Below are positions 55,414 to 64,000 of a stretch of DNA of 64,000 nucleotides, piece by piece. The notes below the pieces were generated by a model. It was not told where the DNA came from and ran no database searches. It was given only the letters and a program-made list of their open reading frames with translations. Source of the stretch: Allobosea sp. BK604 (GTDB lineage Bacteria; Pseudomonadota; Alphaproteobacteria; Rhizobiales; Beijerinckiaceae); assembly GCF_004341515.1 (NCBI RefSeq), contig NZ_SLZF01000012.1, forward strand, positions 186,001-250,000, in the 5' to 3' direction. Numbering within the stretch: the stretch's first letter is position 1; each line of letters opens with the position of its first letter. A program made the translations under genes and the position numbers.

Positions 55414-55983
55414 TTACGAGTTCTGGGCCGAGATCGTGCGGACCTTGGCGCAATAAGCCCGATTTGCGCCACTAAGCCGACTGGCGAGATGGCCGCTCTG
55501 ATACTTCATGATGGTGCGGCAGGTATCGCCGCCGGCGAGCCGATAGGCCTGCGCCAGATATTTCATGCCGAAGCGGGCATTGGTCTCGGCATCGAGCAGG
55601 CCGCCGGCCCCTCCGCTATAGCCGAGGCCCCGCGCCGTCTGGTGGCGGATCTGCATCAACCCGAAATTGCCGGCATTGGACGCGCGCGGATTGTAGCGGC
55701 TCTCGACCCGGACCACGGCATCGGCCAGCGAGAACGGCACGCCGTTGGCGGCCGCGTGGCGGGCGATGATCTGCCTGATCGCCTCTGAGCCGGCCGGGGC
55801 GGCAAGAGCCTGGCGCCGGCCCTTGCCGCGCGTCTTCGTCGTGGCGTCCTGAGCGACCTTCTCGCCGTCACCCGAGAGCGGAGCAGCAGCGCCCGTTTCG
55901 CCATTCACAGCAGTGCAGGCCGTCTGCAAGGATGCAAGGCAAATAAGGAGCGCAACGGCACTGCCGCGGGTTGAATATATCAT
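55414..55983 (-). CDS. Lytic transglycosylase (SLT domain), probable lipoprotein
   Basis: A 189-residue protein starting MIYSTRGS, with a signal sequence ending LASLQTAC, a possible lipobox. The SLT catalytic domain shows VVRVESRYNPRASN (catalytic Glu in ES), NFGLMQIRHQTARGLGY, and NARFGMKYLAQAYRLAGGD. It cleaves the glycan chain of peptidoglycan. An alternative ATG at 56052 gives 23 extra residues ahead of the signal peptide and has a fair ribosome binding site, so the start is uncertain. The 366 bases upstream hold a small hairpin (56163-56181) and no gene. Confidence 0.85.
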   Translation of the reverse strand: MIYSTRGSAVALLICLASLQTACTAVNGETGAAAPLSGDGEKVAQDATTKTRGKGRRQALAAPAGSEAIRQIIARHAAANGVPFSLADAVVRVESRYNPRASNAGNFGLMQIRHQTARGLGYSGGAGGLLDAETNARFGMKYLAQAYRLAGGDTCRTIMKYQSGHLASRLSGANRAYCAKVRTISAQNS

Positions 55984-56418
55984 GATCTGGGAACCCCAAT
56001 CGTCCGATTCGCGGTTGATGGGGCGAATGAATTGATCGCCAAATGTGTTCATAATCTGACCGCCTGTGCAATAAATCTATGCTTTATTGGCGTGTATTTA
56101 TTATTTAACCTAGGTTTAGCCTCCATGTAATAAGCATGTAGTTAGGGCAAGAATCACTTCGGTGCCGCAATGTTTCTGCGGCGCCGGAGTCAAGACAAAA
56201 CGTTGCCGCATTCCCGTCGCATTTCGGCTGCGGACGGTCTTCGCGCGAAATTTATGTGGCCACCTTCGCAACACGTTCGGGAAGCACTTGCGGCAAGAGT
56301 GCTCATTGGCTCGGCGCGTCAGCCCGCTTATTCTGATTCCATCTTCGGTCATCGCGGCGCCCTCCGAGGCAGCCTCCGGTGCCGGGTTTTCGACACCGGG
56401 CGGGGAGGCGCCTGAACC

Positions 56419-57165
56419 ATGGTTTCGTCTTTCTGGGGCGCGCTCGGCGGCGGCGGCATCGGCTTCGCGCTGGGCGGCCCGCTCGGCGCGCTCATCGGCG
56501 CCGTGGCCGGCCATGTGCTGGTCGACCGCGAAGGCGCCCCCTTCGCGCCGGCGCCGCGCGAGCTGATCTTCACCACCGGGCTCGTCGCGCTCTCGGCCAA
56601 GATGGCGCGCTCGGACGGTGTCGTGACCCGCGACGAGATCGCGGCCTTCCGCCGCATCGTCAAGGTGCCGGCGGAGCAGCAGGACCGGATCGAGAAGCTC
56701 TTCGACCTCGCCAAGCAGACCAGCGCCGGCTTTGAGGCCTATGCGGCGCAGATCGCCGATGCCTTCAAGGACGAACGTCCGCTGCTCGAGGACGTGCTCG
56801 ACGGGCTCTTCCTGATCGCGGCAGCCGATGGCGCCATCCACGAGGCCGAGCATGCCTATCTGCGCGATGTCGCGACGATCTTCGGCATCGCCGAAGCGGA
56901 TTTCGCCCGCATCGAGGCCCGCCATATCCGCCGCGCCGATGACCCCTATCTCGTACTCGGAGCGACGCGCGAGATGAGCGATGCCGAGCTGCGCAAACTC
57001 TATCGCCGGCTCGTCGCCGAGACCCATCCCGATCGTGAGATCGCGCGCGGCCTGCCGGAGGAAGCGGTTGCGATCGCCACGCGCCGCCTCGCCGCGATCA
57101 ACGCCGCCTGGGACCGCATCGAGAAGGAGCGTGGCCTCGGCGCCCGCCTGCCCGAGCCGGCATGA
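56419..57165 (+). CDS. djlA: TerB/J-domain co-chaperone, DjlA-like
   Basis: A 248-residue protein. The N-terminus is a short hydrophobic glycine-rich hairpin (GGGGIGFALGGPLGALIGAV). A TerB-like domain follows (LIFTTGLVALSAKMARSDGV and two acidic helix-loop segments). Residues about 180-240 are a J domain with the HPD tripeptide in ETHPDRE. It probably stimulates DnaK at the membrane. The next gene, an amidase, overlaps its stop by four bases (ATGA). Confidence 0.88.
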   Translation: MVSSFWGALGGGGIGFALGGPLGALIGAVAGHVLVDREGAPFAPAPRELIFTTGLVALSAKMARSDGVVTRDEIAAFRRIVKVPAEQQDRIEKLFDLAKQTSAGFEAYAAQIADAFKDERPLLEDVLDGLFLIAAADGAIHEAEHAYLRDVATIFGIAEADFARIEARHIRRADDPYLVLGATREMSDAELRKLYRRLVAETHPDREIARGLPEEAVAIATRRLAAINAAWDRIEKERGLGARLPEPA

Positions 57166-57950
57166 GCCTGACCGTCACGCCCGACAGCCGTTTCGCCGCC
57201 AAGGTCTTCCCCTCCCCCAACCATGGCGAGCGCAAGTTCCGCGACGGCGGCACCGCTCGCCGCCCGGACATGCTGATCCTGCATTATACGGGCATGCCGG
57301 ATGCCGGGCAGGCGCTGCAATGGCTCTGCAATCCGGTGGCTCAGGTCTCCTCGCATTATTTCGTCTTCGAGAACGGCCATACGCTCCAGCTCGTGCCGGA
57401 AGAGCGCCGCGCCTGGCATGCCGGTGCCTCGCATTGGGCCGGCGAGACCGACATCAATTCCTGCTCGATCGGCATCGAGATCGCCAATCCCGGCCATCCC
57501 GGCGGCCTGCCCGATTTCCCGCCCGAGCAGATCGCCGCGACGCTGAACCTCTGCCGCGACATTTGCGAGCGCTGGAGCATCCCGCCCGAGCGCGTGCTCG
57601 CCCATTCCGACATCGCGCCCGGCCGCAAGATCGATCCCGGCGAGAAATTTCCCTGGCGACATTTTGCCGAAGGCGGCGTCGGCCTTTGGGTCGAGCCGGC
57701 GCCGATGCGCAGCGGCCGCTTCTTCGCCCGCGGCGAGAGCGGTCAGCCGGTCGAGGCGCTGCAGGCGATGTTCGCCATGTTCGGCTACGGCGTCGCGGTC
57801 GACGGCGTCTTCGACGAGAAGCTCGAGGCGGTCGTCGCCGCCTTCCAGCGCCACTGGCGACAGGAGAAGGTCGACGGCGTCGCCGATTCCTCCACCATCA
57901 CGACGCTGCGCGACCTGCTCGCCCTGACTCAGGCCTCGCGAACGGCCTGA
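57162..57950 (+). CDS. amiD: N-acetylmuramoyl-L-alanine amidase (AmiD-like)
   Basis: A 262-residue zinc amidase. The Amidase_2 domain spans residues about 28-175: MLILHYTGM (first zinc His), SSHYFVFENG, RAWHAGASHW, and LAHSDIAPGRKIDPGEKFPW (later zinc His). A peptidoglycan-binding domain fills residues 195-255 (VEALQAMFAMFGYGVAVDG). No signal peptide is evident, so it may act on recycled anhydro-muropeptides in the cytoplasm like AmpD. Translationally coupled to djlA. Confidence 0.88.
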   Translation: MSLTVTPDSRFAAKVFPSPNHGERKFRDGGTARRPDMLILHYTGMPDAGQALQWLCNPVAQVSSHYFVFENGHTLQLVPEERRAWHAGASHWAGETDINSCSIGIEIANPGHPGGLPDFPPEQIAATLNLCRDICERWSIPPERVLAHSDIAPGRKIDPGEKFPWRHFAEGGVGLWVEPAPMRSGRFFARGESGQPVEALQAMFAMFGYGVAVDGVFDEKLEAVVAAFQRHWRQEKVDGVADSSTITTLRDLLALTQASRTA

Positions 57951-58072
57951 GTGCAGCCTGAACGGCTGCTCTCCGTCGCATTGCAGGAAGTTAACTCGCC
58001 TAAATCCCGCGATTCTGGCATGGTCTGCGGCATGGGATCGTGCGGCCCGAAGGGCCGCGAGGGGAGCTGATC

Positions 58073-59740
58073 TTGCGTAAATGGGTGATCGTAGCCGGAC
58101 TAGGAGTGGCTGCCGCCGCAGGCGCATACTGGACCTTCCGGCCGACCGGCGGAGCCGCCAGCGACGTCGCCTATCGCACCACGCCGGTCGATCGCGGCCA
58201 GATCACCGCCGCCGTGCGCGCGACCGGCACCTTGACCCCGGTGACCACCGTCGTCGTCGGCTCGATGCTATCCGGCCAGATCGTCGAAATCCTCGCCGAT
58301 TATAATTCGCAGGTGAAGGCCGGGCAGATCGTCGCGCGCCTCAACAGCGACCAGATCAAGACCCGCCGCGACGCCGCTGCCGCCGATCTCGCCCAGTCCA
58401 AGGCCGATCTGGTGGTGAAGCGCGCCCAGCTCGACCGTGCCAAGACCGCGCGCGTCAAGGCGAATTCGACGATCAAGGACCTGGAAGCGCAGCGCGACCG
58501 CACCGCGGCCCAGCTCGCCGACGCCAAGCGCACGTTCGACCGCCAGAGCGAGCTCTATAACCGCGGCGCCGGCGCTCAGCAGGCCTATGACTCGGCTCGC
58601 ACCCAGGTCGACATCCAGACCGCGTCGCTCGCCTCCAACGAGGCGCAGCTCGCCTCGGCCAAAGCCGAGCTCGGCGGGCTCGATGCCGACATCGTCCTTG
58701 CCGAAGGACAGGTGCAGTCCGGCGAGGCGCTGATCCAGAGCCGCGACGCCAAGCTGAGCGACATCATGATCGATCTCGGCCGCACCGATATCCGCTCGCC
58801 GGTCGACGGCGTCGTGGTGCAGCGCCAGGTCAATCTCGGCCAGACGGTCGCCGCCTCGCTCTCGGCGCCGGAGCTCTTCCAGATCGCCCAGGATCTGCAC
58901 GAGATCGACATTTACGCCAATATCGACGAGGCCGATGTCGGACGGCTGAAGCCCGGCCAGTCGGTCAGCTTCACTGTCAACGCCTATCCGAACCGCACGT
59001 TCGAGGGCCGCGTCCTGATGGTGCGCCTCGGCGCGCAGACCATCTCGAATGTCGTGACCTATACCGGCGTCGTCCGGGTCGAGAACCGCGACATGGCGCT
59101 GTTGCCGGGCATGACCGCCAATCTCCAGGTCGTCACCGAGGACCGCCAGGATGCGTTGCGCGTCGCCAACGCCGCCCTGCGCTACCGCCCGAGCGGCAGC
59201 ACCGCCGCCCCGCTCGCCGCGCCGTCCCCTTCCGCCGCAGCCCCCGGCGGAGCCCGCAACGGCCAACGCGCCATGGCTGCGCTGCGCGAGCGCATCGAGA
59301 CCGAGGTTCAGCCGACGCCGGACCAGAAGCAGGCCATCACCGCCATCCTGCAGGAACGCCGGGCAGCCGGACGCGAGGCCATGACCGGCCTCTCCGACGA
59401 GGAACGCCGCGCCGCCTTCCGCGCCGCCCGCACCGAGATGCAGGCGAAGATCGCCGCTGCGCTCGATCCGGAGCGCCGCGCCAAATTCCTTGCGATCACG
59501 CAGGAAGGCCGGCCTTCGCCGCAGCAGGGCGCGCCCGGCCGCGTCTATGTGCTCGATGGTGACGGCCAGCCCAAGCTCGTCCAGGTCATGCTCGGCCCGA
59601 CCGACGGCGCCTTCACGGAGATCGTCGCCGGCGATCTCAAGGAAGGTGCGCAGGTCGTTGTCGGCGGCGGCCCGCGCACCGCGGCAGCGTCCGAGCAGCC
59701 CGCCGGCCGCCCGCCGGTGCGCGGCCCGCGCCTGTTCTGA
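58073..59740 (+). CDS. macA: MacA-like periplasmic adaptor with an embedded helical insert
   Basis: A 555-residue membrane-fusion protein. The N-terminal anchor helix is WVIVAGLGVAAAAGAYW. Two biotinyl-lipoyl halves (VVVGSMLSGQIVEILADYNS and IRSPVDGVVVQRQVNLGQTV) flank a long coiled coil, then a beta-barrel domain. Between the barrel and the final domain (GRVYVLDGDGQPKLVQVMLG) lies an extra segment of about 110 residues (376-485): an Ala/Pro linker and three charged helices resembling Spy/LTXXQ proteins (PTPDQKQ, LSDEERRAAF, LDPERRAKF). The TTG at 58073 follows GGGGAG; the frame is open to 58040. It opens the macAB operon. Confidence 0.88.
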   Translation: MRKWVIVAGLGVAAAAGAYWTFRPTGGAASDVAYRTTPVDRGQITAAVRATGTLTPVTTVVVGSMLSGQIVEILADYNSQVKAGQIVARLNSDQIKTRRDAAAADLAQSKADLVVKRAQLDRAKTARVKANSTIKDLEAQRDRTAAQLADAKRTFDRQSELYNRGAGAQQAYDSARTQVDIQTASLASNEAQLASAKAELGGLDADIVLAEGQVQSGEALIQSRDAKLSDIMIDLGRTDIRSPVDGVVVQRQVNLGQTVAASLSAPELFQIAQDLHEIDIYANIDEADVGRLKPGQSVSFTVNAYPNRTFEGRVLMVRLGAQTISNVVTYTGVVRVENRDMALLPGMTANLQVVTEDRQDALRVANAALRYRPSGSTAAPLAAPSPSAAAPGGARNGQRAMAALRERIETEVQPTPDQKQAITAILQERRAAGREAMTGLSDEERRAAFRAARTEMQAKIAAALDPERRAKFLAITQEGRPSPQQGAPGRVYVLDGDGQPKLVQVMLGPTDGAFTEIVAGDLKEGAQVVVGGGPRTAAASEQPAGRPPVRGPRLF

Positions 59741-59751
59741 AGGCCTGGCCG

Positions 59752-60497
59752 ATGGCCCTGATCGAAGCAAGGGAGCTCAGCCGGGTCTACGATCTCGATT
59801 CCGGCCGCGTCACGGCGCTCGACCGCGTCTCGCTCGAGATCGAAAGCGGCGATCTCGTCGCCGTGATGGGTCCGTCCGGCTCGGGCAAGTCGACCTTCAT
59901 GAACCTGATCGGCTGCCTCGACCGGCCGACCGGAGGCCATTACGTTCTCGACGGCGTCGCGGTCGAGACGCTCTCCAGCGATGGCTTGGCGGAGCTGCGC
60001 AACCGCAAGCTCGGCTTCGTCTTCCAGCAGTTCAACCTGCTGCCGCGGGTCGATGCCTGTGCCAATGTTGAGCTGCCGATGGTCTATGCCGGCATCGACG
60101 GCAAGTCCCGGCGTGAGCGCGCGCTGCGGGCGCTGGCCCGCGTCGGCCTCGCCGAGCGCGCCCATCACCGTCCGATGCAGCTCTCCGGCGGCCAGCAGCA
60201 GCGCGTCGCCATTGCCCGCGCGCTCGTCAACGAACCGCGCCTGCTCCTCGCCGACGAGCCGACCGGCGCGCTCGACAGCCGCACCGCGCTCGAGATCCTC
60301 GGCCTCTTCCAGGACCTCAACCGCGAGGGCGTCACCGTCGTGCTGGTCACGCATGATGCCGAGGTCGCGCGCCACGCCCGCCGCGTCATCCGCTTCCGCG
60401 ACGGCCACCTGCTGTCCGACCAGCGCCAGGAACCCGCAGATGCGCGCGCCGCGCTCAGCGCGCTCGACCTGTCGCATCAGCTCCCCGAGGCCGCCGA

Positions 60498-60501
<4 letters not shown>
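59752..60501 (+). CDS. MacB-type ABC transporter ATP-binding protein
   Basis: A 249-residue ATPase. Walker A is GPSGSGKST (residues 38-46), the Q-loop is FVFQQFNLLP, the signature is LSGGQQQRVAIARAL, Walker B is LLLADEPTGALD, and the H-loop is VLVTHDAEVARHA. It belongs to the LolD/MacB exporter subfamily and is encoded apart from its permease, unlike E. coli MacB, where they are fused. It lies 11 bases after the adaptor gene and overlaps the permease by four bases. Confidence 0.93.
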
Positions 60502-61730
<1,229 letters not shown>

Positions 61731-61835
61731 CCTGGAGCATTGTCGAGCGAACTGGGCTCCGGTTCGCACGAAAAAATGCGATATAACAAAAGCTTATAGA
61801 GTCCCGCAATTCGGAAAAAAGGTGGACTGATTTAG
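61731..61835. repeat. Degenerate 106-base-type repeat, copy 4
   Basis: Starts CCTGGAGCATTGTCGAGCG, follows the order of the 106-base element (TCCGGTTCGC, AAAAATGCG, ACAA, ATTCGGA) and ends near TTTAG, but is much diverged. It begins directly after the macB permease TAG stop. The following 80 bases lead to the diguanylate cyclase start. Confidence 0.6.
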
Positions 61836-61915
61836 GGCCGGGAACTTCGTTAAGGATTTGTCCCTTAGCCTCGGTCGGATTGCCGTCGGGCGGCGCTGTG
61901 CCCGCCGCTTGTCGT

Positions 61916-62908
61916 ATGAGGCGAGACTTGAACCCTACGCCGCTGCCCGACGCCGAAGCCCGCCGCCTCTACGATCAGGCCGCATCGCTGGCGGGGATCG
62001 GAGCCTGGGAATGTCGGCTTTCGAACCAGCAGCTCACCTGGACGGACGGCGTCTACGATATTTTCGGCCTGACGCGCGGCTCGGCCCTGCACCGGCCCTC
62101 GATCGTCGATCTCTATCATGACGCCTCGCGCGCAGAGATGGAGCGCCTGCGCGCCAGCCTGATCCGCACCGGCCAGGGCTTCACCCTCGACGCGCGGGTT
62201 CTGACCGTCGATGGAGCCGAGCGCTGGATGCGCCTCAGCGCCAATGTCTCGCATAGCCATGGCCGGCCGGTCTGCATCTACGGCGCCAAGCAGGACGTCA
62301 CGCGGGAAAAGCAGATGTGGCTGGGCCTGCGACGCCTTGCCTATAGCGACCCGCTCACCGGCCTCGCCAATCGCCGCGCCTTCGAGGCCGACCTGTCCGA
62401 GTTGCGCCGGTGCCCCGCGGACAGCCGTGCCCTCGGCCTGCTCGCCCTCATCGATCTCGACCTGTTCAAACCGGTCAACGACCGCTACGGCCATGCCGCC
62501 GGCGATGCCTGCCTGCGCCAGATCGCGCGGCGATTGGAGGCGGTGCTGAGCGACGCGAGGATGATCGCGCGGATCGGCGGCGACGAATTCGCGCTGCTGC
62601 TATACTCGGCGCCCGGCCGGCCGCACGTGCTGCATCGGCTCCGCCAGGCGCTCGCAGCCCTGTCGCGGCCGATCCTGTGGAACCATCAGCAGATCGAGAT
62701 CGGCGCCTCGATCGGAGCGACCATGCTGTCGCCCGGCCGCAGCATCGATCCCGACCAATGCTTCGCCGAGGCCGATTCCGCGCTTTACGTCGCCAAGGCG
62801 GCCGGGCGGAACCGGCTGCATGTCTTCGGCGACCCACTGCAGGCCTCCCCGGCCGCGGAGGCGATGAGCAATGCCATCGCCGCCGGCAATGCGCTGCGGC
62901 TGATCTAG
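61916..62908 (+). CDS. PAS-GGDEF diguanylate cyclase
   Basis: A 330-residue soluble protein. A PAS fold spans residues about 15-135, with GIGAWECRLSNQQLTWTDGV and the PAC segment GAKQDVTREKQMWLGL. The GGDEF domain follows with DPLTGLANRRAFEADLSEL, LIDLDLFKPVNDRYGHAAGD and the intact active site RIGGDEFALLL. It should make c-di-GMP in response to a PAS-sensed signal. The start at 61916 is the first ATG giving a normal PAS N-terminus. Its TAG stop is part of the 106-base repeat, and a degenerate copy of that repeat lies upstream. Confidence 0.88.
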   Translation: MRRDLNPTPLPDAEARRLYDQAASLAGIGAWECRLSNQQLTWTDGVYDIFGLTRGSALHRPSIVDLYHDASRAEMERLRASLIRTGQGFTLDARVLTVDGAERWMRLSANVSHSHGRPVCIYGAKQDVTREKQMWLGLRRLAYSDPLTGLANRRAFEADLSELRRCPADSRALGLLALIDLDLFKPVNDRYGHAAGDACLRQIARRLEAVLSDARMIARIGGDEFALLLYSAPGRPHVLHRLRQALAALSRPILWNHQQIEIGASIGATMLSPGRSIDPDQCFAEADSALYVAKAAGRNRLHVFGDPLQASPAAEAMSNAIAAGNALRLI

Positions 62909-63010
62909 AGCATCTTCGAGCGAAGTGGATACCGGTTCGCGTGAAGAAAATGCGTCAAAACAAGTAGATAGAGAATTTTCGCGATTCGAAGAAGCGCGGA
63001 AATGCTCTAG
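62905..63010. repeat. 106-base RIME-like repeat, copy 3
   Basis: Two differences from the copy at 5270. The left CTAG contains the stop codon of the diguanylate cyclase gene. It is in the same orientation as copies 1 and 2. Confidence 0.9.
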
Positions 63011-63153
63011 GCTCCGCGCGGCCCGGGCCGTCGACGTCGCACGCAGGTGACGAGCCCCAGCCAAGGACAGCGCTTTCGGGCTCACCCTATGCGTAAGCCG
63101 CCGCAAGCATCTCTGCCGCTATCTTGACGCGCTCGCCCCCCTCTTCACCGCCA

Positions 63154-63216
63154 GCGTCATCCGCGGAAATTCTCACCTTTGATCGCGAATTCGACGCCGC
63201 CGTCTCGGCCGCATGA
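63154..63216 (+). pseudogene. Possible remnant of a PIN-domain toxin gene (C-terminus only)
   Basis: In one frame the sequence reads SSAEILTFDREFDAAVSAA and stops. The LTFDREFD pattern is the usual end of VapC-type PIN toxins. No start, upstream domain or antitoxin is seen. The rest of the 405-base gap between the repeat and the Na/Pi gene holds a hairpin at about 63349-63370 and nothing else recognised. Short matches like this can arise by chance. Confidence 0.25.
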
Positions 63217-63415
63217 CGTTGCGGCATGGATGAAGACGAAAGTCTATCGACTTTCACAATGGTCACCTCTCTGTCGCACAGCGCACCTAGGTTGCCGCGG
63301 GCTGATGGGTGAGAGGTGAGTAGCGTCTTGTCGACGTTTCTTGCGTGGCCGCGGGAGTAATATCCCGCGTCGGATTTCTCACGCCTGATCGAGCAGCCTT
63401 CACGGAGCGGATCAG

Positions 63416-64000
63416 ATGCAAGTCGATATTTTCACGCAGGTGATCGTACCTGTCATCGGTGGCCTCGGCATCTTCATGCTCGGCCTCGAATTCATGAGCA
63501 ACGGCATTCAGAACCTTGCCGTCAACAAGATGCGCGCACTGCTGGCCAAGATCGCCGGCACCCCGGTCAAGGGCGTGATGGCGGGCACCTTCATTACCGG
63601 CATCATCCAGTCCTCGACCGCGATGACCGTCATGGTCGTCGGCCTCGTCAATGCCGGCGTCATCGGCCTGCGCCCCGCCATCTCGGTGATCATGGGCGCC
63701 AATATCGGCACGACGCTCGGTAACGGCCTGATCGCCCTGCCCCTCGGCCCGCTCGGCCTGCTGCTCGCCGGCATCTTCGCGCTGATCTACATCTTCGGTA
63801 AGACCGACAAGGTGAAGAACATCGCGCTCGCCTGCATGGGCTTCGCGCTGATCTTCTACGGCCTCAACCTGATGACTGGCGGCCTGCGTCCGCTGCGCTC
63901 GATGCCCGAGATCATGTCGGTGATCTCCTCGCTCAAGGCCGACAGCTACCTGAACCTGATCTACTGCGTGCTGATCGCCGCCGGCATCACCGCGATGATC
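63416..64000 (+). CDS. Na/Pi cotransporter family protein (partial, C-terminus outside window)
   Basis: The first 195 residues are visible. The PNaS-family repeat motif is GIIQSSTAMTVMVVGLVNAG (around residues 62-81), and GANIGTTLGNGLIAL follows. Several hydrophobic helices begin at VIVPVIGGLGIFMLGLEFM. It imports phosphate with sodium, or regulates its flux. Many such proteins carry a PhoU domain at the C-terminus, which would lie outside. GGAG lies about nine bases before the ATG. A hairpin with arms CGCGGGA and TCCCGCG lies about 46 bases upstream. Confidence 0.9.
   Translation, partial: MQVDIFTQVIVPVIGGLGIFMLGLEFMSNGIQNLAVNKMRALLAKIAGTPVKGVMAGTFITGIIQSSTAMTVMVVGLVNAGVIGLRPAISVIMGANIGTTLGNGLIALPLGPLGLLLAGIFALIYIFGKTDKVKNIALACMGFALIFYGLNLMTGGLRPLRSMPEIMSVISSLKADSYLNLIYCVLIAAGITAMI

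Noticed and set aside
63260-63290. CTGTC-type half-site suggestive of a Pho box before the Na/Pi gene
   Set aside because: Only one half-site is present; a Pho box needs two at 11-base spacing.

Overview
The window is a GC-rich chromosomal segment of an alphaproteobacterium, most likely of the Hyphomicrobiales (Rhizobiales), perhaps close to Bosea or Methylobacterium; the genus is inference from protein flavour and was not tested. Pointers are the gene order of the cell-wall and division (dcw) cluster, FtsZ with a long C-terminal linker, CtrA-type TTAA-N7-TTAA and GANTC sites in the dcw cluster, OhrR/Ohr, AzlCD, and several families of short palindromic repeats of the rhizobial RIME/REP kind. 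There is no sign of a plasmid, prophage, integron or CRISPR array; no tRNA or rRNA gene was seen. One structural RNA is clear: RNase P RNA (rnpB).

Layout. 1-22 kb is mixed housekeeping: the start of an FAD-linked D-lactate/glycolate-type dehydrogenase; a hotdog thioesterase; a DUF427 protein; btaB-btaA for phosphorus-free betaine lipid; msrB; two GNAT acetyltransferases; an AidB-type acyl-CoA dehydrogenase; UvrD/PcrA helicase; prmA; two small genes read away from pepP through a control region rich in dyads; an araC-azlC-azlD-PLP enzyme unit; an MFS exporter divergent from an AraC regulator; a membrane diguanylate cyclase; and pepT. 22-31 kb holds ligA and recN, separated here by DUF2189, a secreted His/Gly-rich protein, a 24-residue membrane peptide, a DEAD-box helicase with a DbpA-type tail, and an MBL hydrolase.

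29.7-53.5 kb is one long minus-strand block, transcribed from high to low coordinates: mraZ, rsmH, ftsL, ftsI, murE, murF, mraY, murD, ftsW, murG, murC, a DUF559 nuclease-like gene, murB, ddl, ftsQ, ftsA, ftsZ, lpxC, bamD, recN. It makes the UDP-MurNAc-pentapeptide and lipid II, assembles the divisome, and adds the committed lipid A step and an outer-membrane assembly lipoprotein. Many junctions are 4-base start/stop overlaps. Internal control points can be seen: spaced TGGG boxes before mraZ, a CtrA box before ddl, GANTC clusters before ftsW, and palindromic repeats between mraY and murD.

53.8-64 kb holds the divergent ohrR/ohr pair, rnpB, a lytic transglycosylase, a TerB/J-domain protein with an amidase, a MacAB-like export operon, a PAS-GGDEF diguanylate cyclase bracketed by repeats, and the start of a Na/Pi cotransporter.

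The most unusual features are (1) a DUF559 gene framed by 56-base inverted repeats inside the mur operon, where one repeat encodes the protein C-terminus and the other appears to supply its ribosome binding site; (2) three 106-base repeats whose terminal CTAG supplies, in every case, the TAG stop codon of the adjoining gene; and (3) tandem TCGCA-N2-TGCGA dyads upstream of a small-gene operon whose terminator lies inside the coding end of prmA.
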